Shown here one piece after another: positions 1 through 12,300 of a stretch of DNA of 64,000 nt; within the stretch, counting starts at the first letter, position 1; each line of letters starts with the position of its first letter. The DNA is from Amborella trichopoda (lineage: Eukaryota > Streptophyta > Magnoliopsida > Amborellales > Amborellaceae). The stretch is from positions 159,221 to 223,220 of the forward strand of contig NW_006497648.1 in assembly GCF_000471905.2 (NCBI RefSeq), in the 5' to 3' direction. The notes under the pieces were generated by a model, which did no database searches, had not been told where the DNA came from, and saw only the letters and a program-made list of their open reading frames with translations. Position numbers and translations under genes: made by a program.

Positions 1-1562
1 AGAGAGAGAGAGAGACTGTTATGCTACATAGTGAGAGAGAGGAAGAGTCTGTTATGCTACATAGTAATTAAAAGTTCGAAAGACATCCTGTTTTTTATAG
101 AGATTGGGGGAGGTCTTTCTGCTCTCTAGCACTTACAGTGGAACCATATCAGATGATGGATCAGTTGATGTAATCAGATTAAAGATGCTTCTTTTTATGA
201 TTTATTACTTAATTAAATACATTAAACACCATCATTTAGGATTATACTGGCAGAGAGAATGGAGTTTTCAAACTCTTTAAATTGTTCTTTATGGCTTTAA
301 TTTGCATGAGACTTATTCATGATTGATGTTTATAGGCTGGAATCTATGCTTTCTATTATGCTGTTGTAGTCATTCTTAACTTTTCCATGCACACGTCCTT
401 CAATAGTGATGTTTGGAGCTTCGGCATATAGGTTCCCTTGATCATTTAGGATTATAAAAACCCTTTTTATTTTAATGTTATTATATATTGAGCAGATATA
501 ATTATCTTCTAGTTTTTACAAAATTTGAATCTCTTTTGCATCTTGTATATTGATGCGATTACTGATCATCTCTTTGCCCATATACCAATTTACATAGAGA
601 ACCCATGAATAGATGCAGTTTGTTGCTAAGGGATTCAACCTCTTTCAGACTGTCGTCTTGCTCAAAATCCACAACACCCGTTCCAACAATAAGTGCAGCT
701 TTCAATGGTTCACTCCAAATGTCGAGATAAATTACTCTGTTTCACTTTCTTTGGAAGTTGAATTGTACTTTTTAGTTTTAATGGATCCTGTTCCTATGTT
801 GAGAAGAATTTTGTTGTAAAGTTGGTTTTGGATTTTTTTTTTTGGGGTGGTTGGGTCGGAAGGGGGGGGGGGAGTTCATTTTGCTACATAATAGTTTAAA
901 CTAATCCTGTTTTTGATAGAGATTGGGGAATATTAATCTGTTCTGTTTTCATTGAAAGAGGAAAAGCTCTGTTTTGAATTGTCTTTAAGAAAGTGAGAGG
1001 GAGGGTGTAGAGTGGTTTTAGAGAGGGAGACAGGATGAGCTTTATAGGTCCTTACATTTGAGAGTCTAAGGATTTATAGGTCCTTACATTTGAGAATCTA
1101 AGGAAGAGCTTAATAGCCTTGTGTTAGCGAAAAAAGGGAGAACTTAGTCGATCATGTCGTAGACAGAGAGACAGATCAGAATAAGCTAATAGTGAGCATT
1201 CCCTCCTCCATTTTAGCTTCTCATTATCTTCATTTAATTACAAAATAATTTGTTTTTTCGTTGTATCCAATGATGTAATGAGTTTGAACACAAAATAGAT
1301 GACAACACCTCTCTCTGTCTCTCTCCTTGCCAATAAAATTCCATTTCACAGCATCGCAACGTGCGATGCACGTGATTCTGCTAGTATATGTAAAATGTTA
1401 AATAGTTGAACTTGTGTCATATGGATAAATTTTGCAAAAAGGCTTACAGAAAAGCTAGAAGCGAGCATTTCTCTTTCTACACACTCTCTCTCTCTCTCTC
1501 TCTCTCTAAATCATTCGTGTACAGGGTTTTTGCTTGCATTAAGGGGGAAAGGGAGCGAGAGG
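1..1562. other. Upstream region of the mL53 gene, no gene recognised
   Basis: No coding region is recognised in this A+T-rich stretch. It opens with an AG repeat next to two copies of a short 'ttatgctacatagt' motif at about 19-67. A 31-32 bp tandem duplication lies at 1041-1103, and CT microsatellites occur around 1309-1327 and 1485-1507. The second CT tract lies some 55 bp before the mL53 start codon, where plant 5' leaders often carry CT repeats. The short open frames here show no family resemblance. Confidence 0.6.
1041..1103. repeat. 31-32 bp tandem duplication
   Basis: The stretch starting 'tttataggtccttacatttg' at 1041 is repeated at 1073 with one visible difference (gagagtc versus gagaatc). 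It lies upstream of the mL53 gene. Confidence 0.85.
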
Positions 1563-4430
1563 ATGTTGAAGTTCTTGTCCAAGGTGAAGATCGAGTTCAA
1601 TCCATTGGACACAGGCAGAACGGCAGCTTGCCTCGAATTCTTGGCTCAGTGCAATGCTCGCAGGGCACGTGACTCTAATCCGGGGTGCCAAATCACTGTT
1701 AAGAGGCGCACCGACAACTTCGACCCTCAGATCACTGTGACATTTGTTAATGGCACTGAAGAGGTAATCGATGCCGCTTCCACTCCTGCCCAGGACATTA
1801 GAGAAAAGATATTGGCCAAGGGAAGGATGTTAGAGACTGAGCAGATGTTTCGAGAGGCTGGTGAGGCATGGCCTGTCATGATTCCTGAAGCTGAACGCAA
1901 GGAGCCTGTTATTATGGGATACAAGGTTAGGACTCTGTGTGTGTGTGGTATGTTTAAATTTTTATTATCTGGTTTGTTTTGCTGAGGGGTTTGAGCTTGT
2001 CCTTTTGTCGAATTTGGCATGGAAGTGAGTCTAGTTGAGGTCTTTGGTTACCTGATTTTGATATTTTTATGTAATGTTTAAACCAAGGTTCTCAGAATTC
2101 TCAATGTCATGGTCAAAGGGCCTATATAATGGTTATTGGCTGTCACAGTCATTGGCCATTAAAGCATGTAATGTTTGATATCTGAAGTCAACTGGTATTA
2201 TGCTTTATGACGGCCATTTTAATGGCCCCTAGTCGTTATAAGGGGTTATATGAGATTTTTGAACCTTGGTTTATACTTTCGATTGGTATTTTATGCTATT
2301 TGGTTAAATTCTCTTTGCATGTTTATTTGTGGCATCGATGCCTATAATGATGGATTACTATGTTGGTTTGCGATTTGTTCGTCTCTCTTTTTTTTTTTTT
2401 TAGGGTTTGTGAATTGAAAATATGCGTAGAAATGTACTGCAAATCATGTGGATATGCTTCCTTGATGTGTCTTCTAATCTGCATGATAAATGCTGCTCTA
2501 CTTGTATTAATCATGAATATAATTGTTATTGACGTTAATTTTAAGGGTTATGCATTATATTTTATCTAGATATTGTTGATGAATGGTTCATCAATAATTT
2601 CACTAATTTTCATGTTCAATTTGCGATGTCTAGTTATCACTAATTCTCATAAATTTTTGTTCTAGTGACTCAGATTTCTTTATGCATGGATCTCTATATC
2701 TATGGTACCTTTTCAATGTAGTAAGTTAGGCTTAGCCTTTTTGCTCAAAGACCGGGGCATCTCTTATTTGATTGATGAACGTTAGGAATGAACATCTATT
2801 GCATCTCTCTTGTATTTATTTTTATGTTTTTATACTACTCACCAATGTCAGGTGGTGATTCGGCCAAGCATTTTTGTATGGGATTTTATTGGGAACCAAT
2901 CTATGAGCCAAATCGCATGTTTAATTACTTACCATGCAATTGACATTTTTCAAAATTTTCTGTAGTGTGAACTCTTGTCTAGATCCTTTCTATAGTTTCC
3001 GTAGTATGAAGGGTGTTTGCAACATATTCAAATGTTGAAATCTACTGCCTTGGACGTATTATAGACTTCCCATCCCATGATAAATTTGAAAAGCCCAACA
3101 TTTCGAAAATGTGACACTCTGGGTATTGTACGCATATTGGTAAGTGTTGCACGTTCTTTTGTACGTCTGTAAGAATTGGAACATATATTTAAAATAACAA
3201 TATTATAATGTTATCAAACAGATATATTTTGAATATGGGGTGATTTTCGCACTCATGATTCCAATGGTGTTTTGGTTATTTAAACTTTGTTATGTGTTTG
3301 TCTTTGTGTATATACATATATATATGCAATACTAATATACTTGCCATCCTAATTATCATTTTCTACCAGCTCTTTGATGTGTTTTTGCATAGCAATAGTG
3401 CTAGATTTCCAACTGGCAACATTTGATCAGAAAGCCCTAATGGTGTGATTTCCATGGTCTTTCAGGGTCAAATTTTGACAAAGTTCCACATTTAGAATAT
3501 GGATGAAAGCATAGATAATCCACTTAGGTCTTTTATGTATTTAGAAATCATAGGTATATCTGGTTTATACATGCTCGACACATGTGAACCTTTTCTCCTC
3601 GAAGTTTGAGTCTTTTCCTTACTATTGAAAGATCAAATGTATTGGTGGAAATTGTGCTTATATCTAAGAATAGTTGTTCTGATACTATGAGAAGTTCAAT
3701 TCTGCCATGATAACAACTTGGGGCTCAAAATATGGGTCAATCTGAGAAACTATCAGGTTTAGTAGTGTATTTCTGTCAAACCCAAAATCTTTTGCTTGAA
3801 AGATCATTTTCACTAATTATATTTGCGTGTGCCCCCTTAATATTGTGTATGCTAAGATGGGCAATGTGGTGTAACCTGCTACTGGTTTGCCATGAAGTTC
3901 AGGCTTTTTATGGTAACTCAACAGTCTTGGTCTTATTTCTTATTTCTTATTTCTTTTTTGAAGTGATGTTGGTGTGTTTACACCCATACCTGGGGCGAGG
4001 GGACTCGAGATCTCTCGACCTTGGTTTGTGCTCTATAGCGTCGTTTAGAGGTAGATTGGGTTCCATCAAATTATGCTATGTGGGGAAATCAACAGAAAAG
4101 AGATTCTCTTTGTCGTGGATCACCGGCCATGTTGACTTATGGCTCGTCAAAATCGAAAGAGAATCGTTTGAAAGAAGGTTGTGGGACGGGGGAAATTTTT
4201 TAAAAAGTTTACACAAAAAATTATACTAAGCATGCAAGTAAAAGAAAATGAGTGAAAAAAAATGAGCCTTGAAAGTTCAACCTTTCGTTGTTCTCTCTAA
4301 ATAACCTCATTGACTTTCATCAAACACATTTACACATTTTTACACATGTATATTTACATACTACTCGCTTGTGCCTGGCTAAATCTTATTTTTATTTTTG
4401 CAGGCAAGAAAGGCAGAAGAAAAGCAGTAA
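1563..4430 (+). CDS. MRPL53: Mitochondrial ribosomal protein mL53 (two exons)
   Basis: This encodes a small protein of the mitochondrial large ribosomal subunit, mL53. Exon 1 is 1563-1925 (121 codons) and ends at AAG|GTTAGG. Exon 2 is 4404-4430, begins after tttttgcag and reads A-R-K-A-E-E-K-Q-stop, giving 129 residues and a phase-0 intron of 2478 nt. The protein starts MLKFLSKVKIEFN and contains the segments LEFLAQCNARRA, QITVTFVNGTEE and MFREAGEAWPVMIPEAE, which I recognise from the plant mL53 family (Arabidopsis homologue of similar length). The basic C-terminal tail is typical of the family and supports the tiny exon 2. The start was chosen because the conserved N-terminus begins at this ATG; an in-frame ATG at 1530 would add a serine/glycine-poor leader not typical of the family. 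No separate targeting peptide is obvious. Confidence 0.9.
1926..4403 (+). other. mL53 intron, 2.48 kb
   Basis: The donor is GTTAGG and the acceptor tttgcag. The intron is A+T-rich. A segment at about 2090-2270 with an imperfect inverted 'ggttctcagaattc...gaaccttgg' pair and repeated 'ggccattaaa/ggcccc' words looks like a small decayed MITE. No other gene is visible inside. Confidence 0.7.
2089..2273. repeat. Possible small MITE in mL53 intron
   Basis: The ends 'aaccaaggttctcagaat' and 'tttttgaaccttggttta' are inverted to one another, and the interior repeats 'ggccatt/aatggcc' words. No target-site duplication was confirmed. Confidence 0.45.
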
Positions 4431-7400
4431 TAATGACATTGATTCCTTTCCACTGCATCCGGCACCCTGCCCCATTTCCCTCCCCCTCCCCCATGCACAG
4501 AAAGGGCTTGTTCTTGGGATTTGCCCAACTGTAATATTTGACCGTCAATCCAATTAAATTGAAGATCCGGCTTGCTGCATTTTTTGCTCTCTTCGTAAGC
4601 TGTTGAAAAGATGTCCGCTTATATCCAAGAGCATGTAGTTTGGACCATTGAATGAACTGACGGAAAGCATTTTATGCCGAATGCAATATCCTCAAAGAAA
4701 GTACTTGTAATATTCTGGCTTTCCAACACATAATAGGGCAAATTTAGAAAATTTTCAACCTTTTTTTGGGGACGTTATCTTATTGATATTAGAATTTAAA
4801 AGCATACCTCAAGTGTAAATTGCAATACTTCGATTGTTTTAGTGGTATTGTAAAGCGTTTCAATGCCTTATTTGATTGGAGGGGCATGCATAATTTTCTC
4901 AAAGATATGTTCTCTATTTACCCCAAATGCACCCTATCTCACTCTCAAATTAGTGGAATTTGTCCTGAACATTTTTGCATGGCAATCTGATAGATTCTTT
5001 CGTTTGACATTTGACATTTGACAGTAAACATTAAGAAAAAGTAGTATGTGCGTCAGGGAACAAACTTCTACAATTGCGTCCCTTGATGTCAAGAAATGAT
5101 ACGACGTTGTCAGTAGTGCATCAAAATACTTTTCTTGTTTTCTAAATTTACTTATTTTATTCAACTTACTACTTATCAGTGTCGATATTATATGTTAGCG
5201 AGAGGATTCATTTGAATAGATGCGGCCGACTCATAGGAACCTTGTCCTACAGAATACCAAACTTTATTCTCTCTCCACTACCAAAAACACAAGACCTTTC
5301 TCTAAACCCCATTCTCTCTCAAACTAGTTTTTCATCTCTAGTTTTCCTTCCACTAGATACGTCTTTAGGCATCAGTTTATTAAAAATCTATAAGAAAAGA
5401 ACTATTTAACATTCTACTCAGATGTAATTATTCCAACTAGAAAAATCTATAAGAAATAAACTATTTAACAGTAATTATTTCACCTCTAACTCACGCATTT
5501 TTTTAGAGGGATCAAAATATTAATAAGAGATGAATTATTTACTCATCTCATTTACACTCATTTTATGGGTATGTTGCCTTTTGACTGCTCAATATTCCTC
5601 CCCATAAAATAAAGCTGGTCTCATAGCTATCTTATAGAACTTGCCATTCGATTTTATTAGTATTGTATGATCACATAAAATTCTGGTTGTATATCTCTAT
5701 TTTCCACTCAGCTCTAATTCTATATGTGACATCTTCTTCAATCTCTCTATTTTCCTAGATTATCGACTCAATATATCGAAAGTGTGCTCTTCTTGATATT
5801 TTATAACGGTCAATTTGAACTACTTTGTCTCTACTCCTATTATTACTAAACTTTCATTCTATATATTATGTTTTAGTCCAGCTAATCTCGATAAAATAAT
5901 TTCCTAATTGCACTCGATATATACTTGAAAAAATAATGTTTCAAGATTGAACAAATACAGTCCAGTTTCAAAGTGTGAGATCCCAATTTGTGATTTGATA
6001 TCGGATAACGCCTTCTTGGTAAAAGCTCGCAACCTCTAAGCACAATAGATCTCAATATTTGAAGCAATGGTGGCCTGGTTTATGAGGAAAAAGTTTATAT
6101 GAGGTTGCAACCTTATATTGTTAAAGTAAGGTGCACCTTAAAACTCTTGAAATTGAGAGTATTTTGGCATAAGAGAATCCTCAAACTGATCATCTCAACC
6201 TGGAGATAAATGGGCATAAAGAAAAGAATGAATTTCAAGTCCAAAAAATAATAAATCTTATAATAAGTTATCTGGACCATCTATTTTCATGATTTTCAAG
6301 TCTTCATTGATTTGCTAAATTTTTAAAATTTTAAACTTTATAACTGAGGACAAAAAAAGAATTTTTGAAGCCATTGTAAGGTCTTCGATTTTGAAACATC
6401 ATCTCTAAGTAAATTTTAAAGGTGCGCACTTCTAAAATATAAAGAGGCAAATTTTATAGGTGCGCACTTCTAAAATATAAGTAGGCAACTTTATACAAAC
6501 CTCACCCGGTTTATAATTCATGTACCGAAGGAGAATATCGATGGAGTTAACATCAGCATAGTCAATTGCTTCCATGATTTCCATTCTCGGCTCATAACCT
6601 AAAGGGTAAGAGGCTTCCACGTAAAGCTTGAAAGAGGTGAATTAAAAGTTGAGATACCTAAGGATTCAAAGCCAATGAACATCTACATTTCAGCCAGCAT
6701 GCGTTGGGATGGGGTTGGATAATAAGGTTAAGGAGAAGTGTTAAAGAATTAAGATGTTGGTGAGGAGGGAGAGACATTGAGATATATAGATATGAAGAAA
6801 AAAAAGATATTTCACGTCGTAAAAAATACATCTTGCAACACATTATGAGGACCGTCCATTTTCAATATTCTCCTGCGTGTATATAAGTGAACCTAGACAG
6901 CAAAACCAGCTTAGCCTGAAAATTCATGACAATTACAGCGTTATAACGCTCTGCAATCTATAGACAGAAGGAAGAACAAGAAAGCAAACCTGCTGACCTT
7001 TTCGCCAATATTGTTTCAAAGAAAACCTAATTTTTGTTGTCAACCTGTGCTACAGAAATGAATCACACATTAAAAATCCATTCGAAAATGTTTTTCTGAC
7101 GCTAAAATAAACCCTCCTGTAATCTTGAGATGCATGGTTATAAAAGGAAAAAAAAGGAAAAGAAAAAGATTTCCAGTCTTATAAATACACATTTTACACT
7201 ACATTATCAATCCATTTTTAAAAATTTAAAGTATATATAGATATGTTTGATATGCACCATGTTTGGAACATTAAATTTCAAGCTATTTTAAGAGTTTCTA
7301 GCCCCAGAACTACAACATCATCTAAAAGAGTTCTCAGCACAAGAACTTCGTCTTTCGACATGGTTTAGAGGCATGCCTTACTTCGCCGCCACAAGTCTCG

Positions 7401-8104
7401 TGAAAATTGTGAGACCACACTTGCAGCACCCTTCTTTAATGCTTTCATTCAAAGGAAAAGTTCGTGGAAACAGGATGTGTTTTGAGCACGAGAACACAGC
7501 AGCAGCACCCCTCTGTAAATGCTTTTATCCAAAGGAAAAGTTCCTCGAAACATGAGATTGACAAAACCTTCCAGATGAATATGATAAATTATGAAAACAA
7601 GTATTCAGAATAACAATTTACTTCTCATGGATTTGCTCTCGTTCCTATCGTTGCCTGTACATGTGAACATGTTTGTAATATTCTTGCTCATCTCTGATCT
7701 AGCGAAAACTATGATTACATTATATAGTAAGCTTTACTGATAAGTCGTACGTTACAGTTCAATAATATATATATATATATATGTATTTTACAATCAATGA
7801 TATGTTGACCGTTGCCATTCAAAAAAAAAATTGAATCAATGATAAGACGTAGTTTACCATTCAAAATTTCAAAAAAAAATTGAATCAATGATTTCTCCAA
7901 TGCACATCTCATCAATGACATCAAATGTGAAATCAGTCTTCTTACCAAATCATTCATTCATTCATCTACTCTACAAACCCGCTTGAACCAGATATAGCAG
8001 GACCATTGAGCTAGTCAAACTCATTCCAGGATTCATCCTGTTATACTTGAGTTCCCTCAAAATGAATAAATCAAATCATGTGAAATAACAATCCTACAAC
8101 CCAA
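4431..8104. other. Intergenic region between mL53 and the PIG-G-type gene (convergent 3' ends)
   Basis: The two flanking genes converge here. The stretch contains both 3' UTRs, a MITE at about 6088-6515 and a TA microsatellite at 7767-7782. A near-duplicated stretch near 7427-7550 repeats 'ttcaaaggaaaagttc' and 'tccaaaggaaaagttc' about 90 bp apart. No gene is recognised. Confidence 0.6.
6088..6515. mobile_element. MITE with imperfect terminal inverted repeats
   Basis: The left end, 'aaagtttatatgaggttgca', and the reverse complement of the right end, 'gtgaggtttgtataaagttg', are related. Both are followed inward by 'aaggtgcacctt' or 'agtgcgcacctttaaaa'. A 37-bp tandem duplication containing 'ggtgcgcacttctaaaat' (about 6413-6486) lies in the right arm. 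Related ends occur in the elements near 25992-26360 and 36598-36985. Confidence 0.6.
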
Positions 8105-9345
8105 CTATCCATGCCCTCTTAATCTGAGCAATTTTGATCTCATGAAGAAAACCAAGCAAGTATAAGCTCCTGTGGCAGCAACAAAGGATACCCCAATGTA
8201 AACACTAACAGTGTTTGCGCATACATACAAATACCTGCAAAGGAAGAGTAACTATCAATAGATGAGCCTAATGCTGCCAAGGAAGAGAGATTCAATAAAT
8301 GCGCATTTACTTACTTTGGAGAGAACACACTCCACACAAACAAATGGTTTCTCATGAGTAGCAATATGAAGGTGAATGATATCAACACAATGGAGTTCAT
8401 GACCAAAGGCATGAGACATGCCATTCCAATACTTGACTTTAGAAAAGAACCCATAGGAGCATTTGGCGGCGATGACTTGTGTCTGAAATCCTTCATGGGT
8501 AAGAGTATTGTGCTCGGAAGAAACAGCAGCAAAGATGCGTATGTAATGATCAAAGCCAAGATGCCCGAAAGAAATGTTGAGTGCGAAGAGAGGCCCTGGG
8601 GAGTAGTAAACAATTGTTAAAGTGTGATAAGTCAAAGAAAGTCCCACAAGCTTTATAAATCACAGAGTACATAGATTCGGCAACAGTAATGTTTGAAAGA
8701 GGTTAAAAGAGTTTGGAACTTGGAAAAGCGGGGCACAAAATTGATGGTTAACCATTTTTGGATCGAAATTTTATGACCTTGTTATTTAAGAGAAATATTA
8801 TTTATGTAACGAAGGTTAAGGACTGAAATTGGGAATTTCATCTGAAATACTTCAAGCTGGCCAAAAACGTTCAATGTAGAAATAGTTTTGCAGAAACTAT
8901 TATTATTGGTTGAGGTTTCAGGAATACAAGATAGACAAGTCCCCATTTTTGCTAGAACTTGTGATGATCTTATTCCCGAATTGAACTAATTGAGCTTTGT
9001 AAAAAGGAAATTTACTATATATGCTCCAGCAACATCAACAGTGGCTAGGGTGTTGCTATTTCCAAGTCCAAAGTGGCCTGTCATTCCCAAAAAGTAAAGG
9101 GAAGCAACCTGAAAGATAAGAGATAAATGCACCATCATTTTGAAAGAAACTTGCCATTTAAAGAAAATTAGTATGGTCATTTTAGATGAAATTTGTGCAT
9201 GCGTCAATAGTGGCAGGTACATCCATTAATTGATGGTAACGAAAAGAAACGAAAAAAAGGAAAAGAAAATGCAACAAGGAATACATTGAAAAATAATAGA
9301 AAATTCCAAGAGATTATCTCTGTGCGCAGCACAACAGAGTGTGTA

Positions 9346-9382
<37 letters not shown>

Positions 9383-12300
9383 CAGAGAGATAGAGAGAGA
9401 TTAGATTTCAACAAATCAATTATCCAGGCTCAGCAATTCAGCTTGTTCAATCAACACAAAATTAATTATGAAAAATAACCATGTACTTCAAAGAAACATT
9501 CCAAAGGATACATTCAAAGAGCAAGTATTCATGGCTAAAGAATAATGTGAAGCATAAGTGCAGCTGACCTCAACCCATTTCTTATGATTTACTGTGGCAA
9601 TTGAGAAGTAACTCAAGCTGCCTAGGAGTTGCATGAGAAGCAATACCACGGGCACCGCATTAATTGGCTGCTGAAGCAACAACTGAAGAAGACACCAGCA
9701 GATAACATATGTACTTCCAACCAAGTATGTACAATTGTTTATCTCCAAGTGAAAGGACCACTTGTTCACCTCAATGGAAGTGACTGATCCCGTAAAAGGA
9801 TTGGATTTGGGAATAATCCATGGTGATGCTATTGCTGTTATCAACACTGTAAAACCGAGGAATCCATATATCATGCGTGCTATGAGAATTCCCCCATATG
9901 CTGATGCCCCTTCATGCTGATACTCCATTATGTACAACACCACCAGAAATCCAGATACAAAAATGCCTATTTGTGCGGTAGCATAAATCAAAGACCTCTG
10001 GGATCTCAGAAAAAGGGAGAGAGAGCCAAGACCAACAACAAAAATAACAGAAGCTACTTGCGAAGATTTCAATGTAAGAGATCCAGCATGTTCAAGCCAC
10101 TTGGAAACATCAGGCAGATGGGTCCAATTTACACCACCTTGATGCCAACCTCTCAAAATCCGCCCCAAAATAAGCACTAACAAAATGGATAGTATCTTAA
10201 GATAACCCCCATTGTCTTTTCGCAAAAATTCATGCTTAGTAGGCTTAAGAGAATCCTTTTTCTCTTGTACAGATGACCTTGAAATTGTTTCTTTGGGAAC
10301 ACGCTGAAATGCTTTGCGGAGAAAAACAAAATACAGTCCTGAGGCCAGAAAATGCCATGTATATTGCTCCTCCTCTACCATAGAACTTGCACTGAGACTT
10401 AAAACGTGACCCATGATCCCCATCAAAGCAAAGATCTCGTCTAAATGCCACCAGTTGGTATATGCTTCTCCTTGATAAGAGGTATTCTTTTGCAATACTG
10501 GGAATTCTTTGCACAAATTAAGAAGACCCCACAGCAGTATTGCAAAAGATACGAACATTACAGCAATCCCAGAAGCTAACAAATTAACAGGTTTCTGCAC
10601 AAGAAAGATGATGTTAGTCCCGTCTCAATCCTTCACAATGTAGACCAACAGTATAGTTCATAGCATATCAAAATTCCTAATTTCCAGTGACTTGATCAAT
10701 AATAGCATAGTTCATAGAATTAAATGAAACTAGAAGTAGGGAACTTTACTTCTGTGGTTTTTCTCGATAACCAATCTGAGGCAGTTTCCAAAAATTGATA
10801 ATAGGCTTCTACTGTCATCTCAAGGCTAATCATTCCATCTGATCTGCAAAATATAGTGAACAAATCAAAGATGCATTTGTATTCAAATTTTTCAAATGCT
10901 GAATTCATTTTTACTTATCCGTGAAAAAGAAGTGTCTGTCAAGATAGATTAGAAAATTACATGACGCTTGAATTTTTCTGTAATTTCCAGGAATAATGAA
11001 AAGAGGAAGCTTTTGATAATAAACAACATAGTTTCTCTTCAATGCTTCCATTACACTTCCTGTCTTCCAGCCCTTCATGATTGGCATCACGACTCATAGA
11101 ATTCCTACAAGAAAATCCAGGTACATGCGCTTTCAGTAGTCTTAGTAATTGCCATGAATTCAACTCCAATGCTCGTAAGCAATGCCGATCTGTGAACAAG
11201 AAAACAAAAAGGTTATAGCCATGCAACAAATAACTAGAAAGGAACATAAAAATTAATAAGCATTTAACATATCCTAAAGGAATATCATAGAAACAAGATA
11301 TACTAAAAATTTTAGACACAATGACAAGGTTGATTGTCTCCAAGCCAAATTAATATAACACTTAAACAAGTTAGATTCCCAGTCATACATAGCTTCTGAG
11401 AAGCTGCATAGAAAAAGTTAGATTCCCAGTCAATTAATTGAAGCTCAAACTTTTTACATTTTAATTTCCATTTTTCATGAATAGATAGGATGCCTTAAAT
11501 CTTGATCGATGACTCAGACGAAAAAAAAATAGTACAAAAATTTGGTTAATTATTTTAATATTAATATTTTTTTTAATTGCATTGGGGAAATAAAAGAATT
11601 GCAAAAATGATAACCCTTGGAAAGTTAGGAAAACAAAATTGAATTCTTTTTATGAAAATGATTTTATGCATAATAGTTTCTTATTTTCACTTTTATTTTT
11701 TTCCAACAATTCAGTTTGTGAACATGAGTCAACTTGTCAAGGACTAGCCCGAGTCTCAAGCAAGTCATAGTTTGAAAATTGTGGAAAGGCACTCAAGACC
11801 AGCTTTGATTGATTCCATTAGCTCTCAGAATGCCAGTTCACCAAATATTCCAAGTTATTTTGGACCATTATAATCATATAAAGCCACATCAACAACACAC
11901 ATAATGCTCACAATCAGATCAAACACTTCTAAATTTAAGACGCCAACCAAAATTCATGGTTTTGGCATCATCACTTAGCATTCATTCAGAAAAATATCAT
12001 TTTCCATGGTTTTGGCACCACCACTTGGTACTCATTCACCATGGTTTTAATTTTTTTCCTCTGTAACACTTCAGATCCAAAGAGACTGCTAGCAGTGTCC
12101 TAAAATCTTCAACCTTATTATACTTCCAAAGCTGGATTTTGGGCAACTTTATTGTCATGTAGTTTCTCCCCCCAAAAAAAAAAAGAGGGAAAAAAGGAAG
12201 ACAAAGGCAATTCTTTTGGGACCACTATCCTAGGATGCTCTGTTAAACAACCCTTCTTGGAGTTCAAAAAGTCTTCAAAGGTAGGCATTTCAATCGAATA

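Noticed and set aside
3732..4229. 165-codon plus-strand frame in the mL53 intron
   Set aside because: Low-complexity hydrophobic translation of T-rich intron DNA with no family motif. It lies between two well-supported exons.
8354..8620. 88-codon plus-strand frame
   Set aside because: It is the antisense of PIG-G exon 16 (8595-8315).
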